Source: Acidimicrobiales bacterium (GTDB lineage Bacteria > Actinomycetota > Acidimicrobiia > Acidimicrobiales > RAAP-2). Taken from it: a stretch of 11,500 nt of DNA. The notes beneath the pieces were generated by a model. The model worked only from the letters and a program-made list of their open reading frames with translations. It was not told the DNA's origin and searched no databases. Position 1 is the stretch's first letter; each line of letters opens with the position of its first letter. Shown here piece after piece: positions 5,992 to 11,500 of this stretch. The position numbers and the translations under genes are program-made. The stretch covers positions 1-11,500 of the forward strand of contig JADGOD010000017.1 in NCBI GenBank assembly GCA_017883125.1, read 5' to 3'.

Positions 5992-7460
5992 GCTACGGCA
6001 GCGTTCTCGTCATCGACGTCGGCACGTCGTCGGTCCGCTCGAGCGCGGTCAGCGGCGACGGCACCATCTCGTGCGTCCATCAGATCTCGGTCCTGCCCAC
6101 CACCCCCGAGCCCGGTGTGGTCGAGATCGACCCACACGGGATCCGGAGCGCCGTCCTCACGACCAGCGCGGCGACCCTCGCCGAGCACGGCCCGGTCGAT
6201 GCCGTGGGCATCACCAACCAGCGAGCCACCACCGTGGTCTGGGACGTCACCACGGGCGAGGCGATCGGACCAGCGATCGGCTGGCAGGACCTGCGGACGG
6301 TCATCAACTGCCTCCTCCTCCAAGCCGAGGGCCTCCGCCTGGCTCCCAACGCCTCGGCCACCAAGCTCCAATGGCTCCTCGACACCTACGACCCCGAGCG
6401 CCGGAACGTGGAGAACCTCCGGTTCGGCACCATCGACACCTGGGTCGCATGGGTGCTGTCGGAGGGCGCGCTCCACGTCACCGACGCCACCAATGCCGGG
6501 GTGACCGGCCTCCTCGACCTGTCCAGCGAGACCTGGGACCACCAGGTCCTCGAGATCTTGAAGGTGCCCGACACCATGCTCCCGGCCATCGTCGACTCCT
6601 CCGGGATCCTCGGAGCCGCCACCCTTCTCGACGGCGCTCCGAAGATCGCCGGCATCGCCGGAGACCAGCAATCGTCCCTGATCGGCCAGGGATGCACCCG
6701 GCCGGGGCTGGCCAAGATCACCTTCGGGACCGGCGGGATGCTCGACATGGTGACCGGCCAGACTCCCCCGCCGTCGGCCCAGCGGAGCGACGCAGGCACG
6801 TTCCCGATCATCGCCTGGCGGCGGGGCGGGACCACCACGTGGGGCCTCGAGGCGATCATGCTGTCGGCGGGAAGCTGCGTCGAATGGCTGCGCGACGACC
6901 TTGGGATCTTGGAGTCAGCGGGGGCTTCCGCCGAAGTCGCGGCGCGGTGCTCCACCGCCGACGGCGTCGTCTTCGTTCCGGCGCTGCTCGGACTCGGCAC
7001 GCCGAGCTGGGACTTCGGAGCCCGTGGACTCCTGCTCGGGCTCACCCGAGGCTCAGGACGGGCCGAGATCACCCGGGCAGTCCTGGAGGGGGTTGCCCAG
7101 CGGGGAAGGGATCTCGTCGACGCCGCCGAGATCGATGGGGGGACAACGCTCGACGTCATCCGGATCGACGGCGGGATGAGCGCCAACCCGATCTTCGTCG
7201 AGGCGCTGGCCAACGCGGTGGGCCGTCCGGTCGAGATCTCACCGGTCCTCGAGGCAACCACGCTCGGTGCTGGCTACCTCGCGGGGATGGCGGTGGGTCT
7301 CTGGGCGGACGAGGAAGAGGTCGGCCAGGCGTGGGCCCCGAGGGCGACCATCGAGCCGAGCGCCACGACAGCCGACCGAGCCCTGGCTCGAGAGCGGTTC
7401 ATCGAAGCTCGCAGCCGAGCGGAGCGGACGATCCCGGATCTCTCGGGGATCTCGTTCTGA
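5988..7460 (+). CDS. FGGY-family carbohydrate kinase, glycerol-kinase-like
   Basis: An ATP-dependent sugar or polyol kinase of 490 residues, near GlpK length. Glycerol-kinase-type blocks run throughout: VIDVGTSSVRS (8-18, ATP loop), ITNQRATTVVWD (75-86), SATKLQWLLD (123-132), FGTIDTWVAW (147-156), VTDATNAGVTG, GIAGDQQSSLIGQG (222-235, with catalytic Asp226 and Gln227), FGTGG, EWLRDDLG, VFVPALLGLGTPSWD and GLTRGSGRAEI, then an IDGGMSANP and ATTLGAGYLAG C-terminal nucleotide site. The Glu of the canonical NQRET is Ala80 here, and the position of E. coli GlpK Tyr135 is Asn121; both contact glycerol in GlpK. Arg79, Trp99 and the Asp-Gln pair remain. The substrate may therefore not be free glycerol. 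GGAGG (5977-5981) lies six bases before the GTG, which overlaps the previous stop. It is last in the unit, 10 bases from a convergent gene. Confidence 0.88.
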   Translation: MSYGSVLVIDVGTSSVRSSAVSGDGTISCVHQISVLPTTPEPGVVEIDPHGIRSAVLTTSAATLAEHGPVDAVGITNQRATTVVWDVTTGEAIGPAIGWQDLRTVINCLLLQAEGLRLAPNASATKLQWLLDTYDPERRNVENLRFGTIDTWVAWVLSEGALHVTDATNAGVTGLLDLSSETWDHQVLEILKVPDTMLPAIVDSSGILGAATLLDGAPKIAGIAGDQQSSLIGQGCTRPGLAKITFGTGGMLDMVTGQTPPPSAQRSDAGTFPIIAWRRGGTTTWGLEAIMLSAGSCVEWLRDDLGILESAGASAEVAARCSTADGVVFVPALLGLGTPSWDFGARGLLLGLTRGSGRAEITRAVLEGVAQRGRDLVDAAEIDGGTTLDVIRIDGGMSANPIFVEALANAVGRPVEISPVLEATTLGAGYLAGMAVGLWADEEEVGQAWAPRATIEPSATTADRALARERFIEARSRAERTIPDLSGISF

Positions 7461-7475
7461 GCTCGCTGGCTCAGA
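7456..7475. terminator. Bidirectional hairpin across two convergent stop codons
   Basis: TCTGAGC (7456-7462) and GCTCAGA (7469-7475) are perfectly complementary around a six-base loop. The repeat contains both the kinase TGA (7458-7460) and the stop of the convergent reductase (7471-7473). No T-tract follows on either strand, so this is a compact intrinsic-like or mRNA-end hairpin rather than a classical terminator. Confidence 0.45.
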
Positions 7476-8709
7476 CCCCGAGGGCGAGGGCGTCGTCGAT
7501 GGTGGCACCACGTGCGAGCAGGGCGCGGAACGCCATGAGGCGACGGGGTCTCGACACACCGAGCGCTGCGGTGAGGAACGAGCCCTCATGGAAGAGGGCC
7601 ACGAAACGACCTTCGCCGTCGGGGATCTCGATCACCTCGACGGTGTCCTCAGCCGAGGGATGTCCGAGCAGCTGGATCTTCTTGCCCCACTGGTCGGACC
7701 AGAAGTACGGGACCGCGTCGAACACCGGGGAGTTGTGAGGACCCCCCAGCAGGGCCTTGGCTGCATGGACACCGTGGTCCACGGCCATCTGCCAGTGCTC
7801 GATCCGAACCTGCTCGTCATGCCCCGCCCCGAGCCAGCGGAACCGAGCCACGTCGCCGGCGGCAACGATTCCCGGTGCGGCGAAGAGGTGCTCATCGGTG
7901 ACCACACCGTTCTCGATCGTGAGCCCTGAGCTCTCGAGCCACCCGGTGGCTGGCACCACGCCGATTCCCACCACGATGAGATCGGCGGGAACGGGGTCAG
8001 CTCCCTCGACGTTCACCCAACCGGCCTTGGCGCCGTCCCGCGGCCCGTCGATGCCTGTGACCCGAACCGAGGTGCGCAGCTCGGCGCCCGAGTTTGCCGA
8101 GAGGTTCATCAGCAGCTCGGCGACAGGCTCGCCGACGATGAGGCTCAGTGGGACCTCAAGGCTCTCGAGGATCGTCACCTTGTGGCCCCGGCCGAGGGCT
8201 GCGGTCGCCACCTCCTGCCCGATGAAGCCCGCTCCGATCAGGACCACTCGGCTCTCGGGCTCAAGGTCGTCGAAGGCACCTCGCAGCGCCGTGGCGTCAT
8301 CAAGGGTTCGCAGCCCGAACACCCCGGTCATCGATTCGGTGCCAGGAAGATGGCGCAGCGATGCTCCCGTTGCGATCACCACGGCGTCGGCATCGAGCAC
8401 GGAGCCGTCGTAGAGGGTCACCCGGTGGGCATCGACGTCAAGAGACTCGGCCCTCACGCCGAGTCGGGCGGTCACGCCGAGCTCCTCGAGCTTCAAGTCG
8501 TCCGTCAGGAACGCCTTCTCGGTCGGCCACGCTCCGGTGAGGATCTGCTTGGAGAGCGGAGGGCGGTCGTAGGGAGCATGGATCTCATCGCCCACCAGCG
8601 TTATCGACCCGTGGAAGCCCTCGTGTCGGAGCGACTCTGCGCACCGCAGACCGGCCAGCGATGCTCCAACGATGGTGACGGCACCATCGACCTTGAGCGG
8701 CTCCTTCAT
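7471..8709 (-). CDS. FAD/NAD-dependent ferredoxin (or rubredoxin) reductase
   Basis: A 412-residue flavoprotein of the class that passes electrons from NAD(P)H to a ferredoxin or rubredoxin, as in cytochrome P450 and dioxygenase systems. Seen: VTIVGASLAGLRCAESLR (11-28, FAD dinucleotide fold), PYDRPPLSKQIL (47-58), VVIATGASLR (110-119), VVLIGAGFIGQEVA (155-168, NADH fold), IVAAGDVARF (281-290, FAD ribityl Asp) and RIEHWQMAVDHGVHAAKALLG (302-322), then a Reductase_C-type domain with YFWSDQWGKKIQLLG. A perfect AAGGAGGT lies six bases before the ATG at 8709, so the longer reading frame back to 8883 is rejected. It follows the MBL gene after 46 bases and is last in the minus-strand unit. No ferredoxin or P450 is nearby, so its partner is unknown. 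Confidence 0.9.
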   Translation of the reverse strand: MKEPLKVDGAVTIVGASLAGLRCAESLRHEGFHGSITLVGDEIHAPYDRPPLSKQILTGAWPTEKAFLTDDLKLEELGVTARLGVRAESLDVDAHRVTLYDGSVLDADAVVIATGASLRHLPGTESMTGVFGLRTLDDATALRGAFDDLEPESRVVLIGAGFIGQEVATAALGRGHKVTILESLEVPLSLIVGEPVAELLMNLSANSGAELRTSVRVTGIDGPRDGAKAGWVNVEGADPVPADLIVVGIGVVPATGWLESSGLTIENGVVTDEHLFAAPGIVAAGDVARFRWLGAGHDEQVRIEHWQMAVDHGVHAAKALLGGPHNSPVFDAVPYFWSDQWGKKIQLLGHPSAEDTVEVIEIPDGEGRFVALFHEGSFLTAALGVSRPRRLMAFRALLARGATIDDALALGV

Positions 8710-8755
8710 CGGACGACCTCCTTGGACCCTGTTGGTGTGATGAACCCGGTGGCGA

Positions 8756-9475
8756 TCATCCGAAGATAGCCAACCACTCCTGTGCGCTCCGCGGAGCGAG
8801 GACCCGGTTGTGCCGACGGGTCTCACCCATCGGCTGGCTCGGCTCGGCCGAGTAGAGATGCCCTGGAAAGAGCACTGCGTCATCAGGGATCTGAGAGAGG
8901 CGCTGGGTGAGCGATTCGTACATCGCCAGCGGGTCGGATCCCGGGAGGTCCGTCCGGCCGCAGCCGTCGAGGAAGAGGGTGTCGCCGGACACCAGGCGGC
9001 CGTCGACGAAGAAGCACTGGCTCCCCGGAGTGTGGCCGGGGGTGTGGATGAGGGTTACCTCAAGCGCTCCGACCCGAACGACATCACCTGATCTGTGAGC
9101 GACCAGCGAGCTCGACACCGAAGTGGAGCGCTCCACCCACGGGACCTCCTCCGCCTGGACGTGGATCGGGATGTCGACCAGCTCGAGGAGATCAGCGATC
9201 CCCTCGATCGGGTGACCCATCATGTCGCCACCGATGTGATCGGCGTGGTAATGGGTGGCCAGTGCCCCGACGGGACGCATGTCATCCTCGGCCAAGATCT
9301 CAAGCAGCTCGCCGACGGCGTAGGCCGGATCCACGAGCACCGCTTCTCCCGACTCGCGGTCGCCGATCAGGTAGGTGAAGTTCACCATCTGGCGGGCGAT
9401 CTGGTTCGTCGTCGCGTAGTCTCGGCCGCTCAGCAGCTGGCGGAAGTAGAAGCGATTCGTCGTGACCTCAGTCAT
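8756..9475 (-). CDS. MBL-fold metallohydrolase, glyoxalase II / persulfide dioxygenase-like
   Basis: A 239-residue metallo-beta-lactamase-fold enzyme with a full set of metal ligands: THYHADHIGG (His75, His77, Asp79, His80), HTPGHTPGS (His148), SGDTLF (Asp165) and FPGH (His206). GCGRTDLPGSDP (171-182) is typical of the glyoxalase II / ETHE1-like branch, which hydrolyses thioesters such as S-lactoylglutathione or oxidises persulfides. Because actinobacteria mostly use mycothiol rather than glutathione, a mycothiol-linked thioester or persulfide substrate is plausible but inferred. GGAGAGG precedes the ATG. Its first eight bases overlap the end of xseB, suggesting coupling. An mRNA-processing MBL (RNase J-like) is unlikely: there is no beta-CASP domain. 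Confidence 0.85.
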   Translation of the reverse strand: MTEVTTNRFYFRQLLSGRDYATTNQIARQMVNFTYLIGDRESGEAVLVDPAYAVGELLEILAEDDMRPVGALATHYHADHIGGDMMGHPIEGIADLLELVDIPIHVQAEEVPWVERSTSVSSSLVAHRSGDVVRVGALEVTLIHTPGHTPGSQCFFVDGRLVSGDTLFLDGCGRTDLPGSDPLAMYESLTQRLSQIPDDAVLFPGHLYSAEPSQPMGETRRHNRVLAPRSAQEWLAIFG

Positions 9476-9737
9476 CGAGGACCTCTCCGGTCTCTGGGTC
9501 GATCAAGACCTCGTCGCCAACAGCGGCAAGGCGAGGAGCGAGCTCGTCGACCTGGAGCTTGGTGGCCTTGAGCCGGGCATCGAGCTCGTCGACGAGAGCG
9601 GTGGCCCGCTCGAGCTTGACCACCAGCTCATCGACGTCGACGTCGACCTCCTCGAAGGAGGCGACGATCTCGTCCAACTCCGCGGAAGCCTCCGAGTACG
9701 TGAGTTCCTTCGGATCTTGAGTCGTCTGCTTGGACAT
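9468..9737 (-). CDS. xseB: Exodeoxyribonuclease VII small subunit
   Basis: An 89-residue acidic helical protein matching the XseB pattern: LTYSEASAELDEIVASFEE at the N-terminus, then a heptad-like stretch LVVKLERATALVDELDARL with KATKLQVDEL. XseB packs along the XseA coiled coil and is needed for exonuclease VII, which digests single-stranded DNA from both ends. The turn between the helices, usually like ESGDLPLEE, is VDVDVDE here, encoded by a short TCGACG repeat. ATG at 9737 lies five bases after AGGAG; a GTG directly upstream (9740) is only two bases away and so less likely. It immediately follows xseA, sharing a base in TGATG, and its end overlaps the MBL gene. About ten C-terminal residues (VLIDPETGEVLDD) extend past the helical core. 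Confidence 0.93.
   Translation of the reverse strand: MSKQTTQDPKELTYSEASAELDEIVASFEEVDVDVDELVVKLERATALVDELDARLKATKLQVDELAPRLAAVGDEVLIDPETGEVLDD
9631..9647. repeat. Short TCGACG tandem repeat inside xseB
   Basis: TCGACG is repeated almost three times and encodes the alternating Val-Asp turn between the XseB helices. It is coding and in frame. Confidence 0.5.
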
Positions 9738-11083
9738 CACGGCTCCTCGCTGTTTGCCATACGACGGGACACTGTCGAGGCGACCGTCCCATCCGAAACC
9801 CTTGTGGTGATCATTGCACCCTCGGCCACCTGCTCGATCGAACGGATGATCTTGCCGTCAGCGTCCATCGTCAACGTCCAGCCCCGCTCCAGCGTCCTCT
9901 TCGGATCGTAGGCAGCAAGGAGGCGCCGCGTGGCGTCGAGGCCTCCCGCTGCGCGCACGAGGTGGGCGTTGGCCGCCGGGACCAGCCGCTGGGCCCGGGC
10001 GTGCACCGAGCCCGACGCTCGAGACAGCGTTGCGCTCGGCGCACCGAGGAGCCGGGCCTTGGAGCGAAGGAGGTCCTTATGGTGCTCCCGGAGTCGTCCG
10101 CGGGCATTCGAGACCAGCGAGGCACGAACCCGCGCGTGGTTGAGCTCCTCGGAGCGACACAGCTCCTCGGAGCGCCTCGAGATCCGCGCAGCGGCCCCGA
10201 CGATCTGCGACCAGTACGAGGCAACCCGCTCGACGACCGCTGCGCCGCACGCCGTGGGCGTGATGTGGCGCCGGTTCGCGACGAGATCGGCGACGGACTC
10301 GTCTCCCGTATGCCCGATTCCCGTCCACACGGGCACTGAGCAGCCGGCAACCGCTCGCGCCACCTCAGGGGCATCGAAGCCTGCGAGGTCTCCCTTGGAT
10401 CCCCCGCCTCGGACCACACAGATCACGTCCACCGAGGCATCCTCGAGGGTCTTGATCCCTCGGGCCACCTCGACAGGGGCTTGGGCGCCCTGCACCGAGG
10501 CGCGCACCACGTGGACCGCGAACGAGAACCCCGATCGATCGAGCTGGCCGAGGAAGTCATTGAAGCCCTCGGTGTTCGGACTTCCCACGAGGCCCACACG
10601 GATGGGGACCAACGGGACCTCAAGTCGTCGCTGGGCATCGAAGAGGCCCTCGGCCTGAAGGGCGTCGATGAGCGCTTGGCGCTCCTTGGCAATCCGGCCG
10701 AGCAGAGCCATCACGTCGACCTCGGCCAGGATGAAGCTGACCTCGGCACGAGCCTTGTAGAAGTCGATCGAGCCTCGGATGACCACCGTCATCCCCGCGG
10801 CCAGGAAGATCCCCTCCGCTGCGAGATCTGCCTTGAGCGGAGCCCATGTCGAGCGCCAGCACTTGACCTTGAGCGTCGGAGCTTGGCGGTCCCCGACGTG
10901 GTCAGGATCGACCAGATCGATGTACGCGTGCGGGCCGGACTCGGAGATCTTCTGGATCTCACCCCGGACCCAGAGGTTCCGGCTCCGAGGGAACGCTGCT
11001 AACAACGCCGCCTCGACCTCTTGGTAGAGCTCGGCGATCGACGTGGCCTGTTCTGCACCACCGAGCTCAAGGGTGTTCGCCAC
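9737..11083 (-). CDS. xseA: Exodeoxyribonuclease VII large subunit
   Basis: The catalytic subunit of exonuclease VII, 448 residues (E. coli 456). Seen: an N-terminal OB-fold (about 14-122, including NLWVRGEIQKIS and HAYIDLVD), the nuclease core with VVRGGGSKGDLAGFDAPEVA (223-242) and GIGHTGDESVADLVANRR (255-272) then TPTACGAAVV, a long Arg/Ala-rich coiled-coil region (about 285-385), and a C-terminal LERGWTLTMDADGKII segment. The core motif departs from the common GGGSxEDLxxFNDE and GHExDxTxxD forms, a variant I associate with some actinobacteria. The start is uncertain: GTG at 11083 gives the usual N-terminus but has only GGAG two bases away, whereas a perfect AGGAGGT fits an in-frame CTG at 11092. 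It is divergent from rnpB and heads a four-gene unit. Confidence 0.93.
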   Translation of the reverse strand: MANTLELGGAEQATSIAELYQEVEAALLAAFPRSRNLWVRGEIQKISESGPHAYIDLVDPDHVGDRQAPTLKVKCWRSTWAPLKADLAAEGIFLAAGMTVVIRGSIDFYKARAEVSFILAEVDVMALLGRIAKERQALIDALQAEGLFDAQRRLEVPLVPIRVGLVGSPNTEGFNDFLGQLDRSGFSFAVHVVRASVQGAQAPVEVARGIKTLEDASVDVICVVRGGGSKGDLAGFDAPEVARAVAGCSVPVWTGIGHTGDESVADLVANRRHITPTACGAAVVERVASYWSQIVGAAARISRRSEELCRSEELNHARVRASLVSNARGRLREHHKDLLRSKARLLGAPSATLSRASGSVHARAQRLVPAANAHLVRAAGGLDATRRLLAAYDPKRTLERGWTLTMDADGKIIRSIEQVAEGAMITTRVSDGTVASTVSRRMANSEEP

Positions 11084-11099
11084 GGCTCCCAGGGTACCG

Positions 11100-11106
11100 A
11101 CCTCCT
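11100..11106 (-). promoter_or_regulatory. Perfect Shine-Dalgarno upstream of xseA that decides its start
   Basis: AGGAGGT on the minus strand ends seven bases before an in-frame CTG (11092-11090) and 16 bases before the GTG at 11083. The spacing is ideal for the CTG and too long for the GTG. The CTG would add three residues. Confidence 0.4.
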
Positions 11107-11112
11107 GGGGAT

Positions 11113-11129
11113 CCGGGGAAGGCCCCCGG
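11113..11129. other. GC-rich hairpin between the xseA ribosome site and the rnpB promoter
   Basis: CCGGGG (11113-11118) pairs with CCCCGG (11124-11129) around a five-base loop. On the minus strand it lies directly upstream of the xseA Shine-Dalgarno and could affect its translation. There is no T-tract. Confidence 0.3.
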
Positions 11130-11150
11130 TGGGCACGGCACGACTGGGAC

Positions 11151-11159
11151 TGGCACAAT
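11151..11159 (+). promoter_or_regulatory. Putative extended -10 element of rnpB
   Basis: TGGCACAAT at 11151-11159 combines a TGn extension with CACAAT (four of six against TATAAT). It lies about ten bases before the inferred RNase P RNA 5' end. No convincing -35 is seen. Confidence 0.4.
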
Positions 11160-11168
11160 GGTTGACGG

Positions 11169-11500
<332 letters not shown>

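Noticed and set aside
6071..7738. 555-codon plus-strand frame overlapping the kinase
   Set aside because: Arg/His/Pro-rich out-of-frame translation with no motif; the true frame gives a clean FGGY kinase.
8710..8883. 58-residue upstream extension of the reductase
   Set aside because: Overlaps the MBL gene and lacks homology; a perfect AAGGAGGT fixes the start at 8709.

Overview
The window is high-GC and densely packed, with nearly every gene boundary overlapping or within a few bases. A WhiB-family regulator (a family confined to Actinomycetota and their phages), frequent GTG starts and an XseA active-site variant that I recall from actinobacteria suggest an actinobacterium. I would guess the Acidimicrobiia, but the sequence alone does not prove the class. 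All functions below come from reading motifs in the translations. No database search was run.

Layout, left to right. (1) Bases 1-165, minus: the N-terminus of a CaiB/BaiF-type CoA-transferase or alpha-methylacyl-CoA racemase, cut by the window edge, with a recognisable promoter. (2) 275-1312, plus: a galactokinase-like GHMP kinase. (3) 1307-2368, minus: trpD, convergent with the kinase; both genes end in one palindromic TCATGA. (4) 2414-2650, minus: a whiB-family gene upstream of trpD, with its own promoter. (5) 2819-7460, plus: a tightly overlapped three-gene unit made of glycerol-3-phosphate dehydrogenase (glpD), an FAD enzyme resembling alkyl-DHAP synthase, and an FGGY kinase resembling glycerol kinase. 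(6) 7471-11083, minus: xseA, xseB, an MBL-fold hydrolase and a ferredoxin-reductase-type flavoprotein, in transcription order. A hairpin spanning both stop codons separates this unit from unit 5. (7) From about 11169, plus: RNase P RNA (rnpB), running off the right edge.

How the genes fit together. The most interesting block is unit 5. GlpD interconverts glycerol-3-phosphate and DHAP. True alkyl-DHAP synthases use acyl-DHAP to make ether-lipid precursors. The kinase is built like glycerol kinase but lacks two residues that contact glycerol in the E. coli enzyme. The trio may therefore handle glycerol or a glycerol derivative (ether lipid, alkylglycerol or another polyol), with its true substrate unknown. 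The rest is largely housekeeping: tryptophan synthesis, exonuclease VII, RNase P and sugar phosphorylation. No phage, insertion sequence, CRISPR array or tRNA was seen, and no gene-free stretch exceeds about 300 bases.
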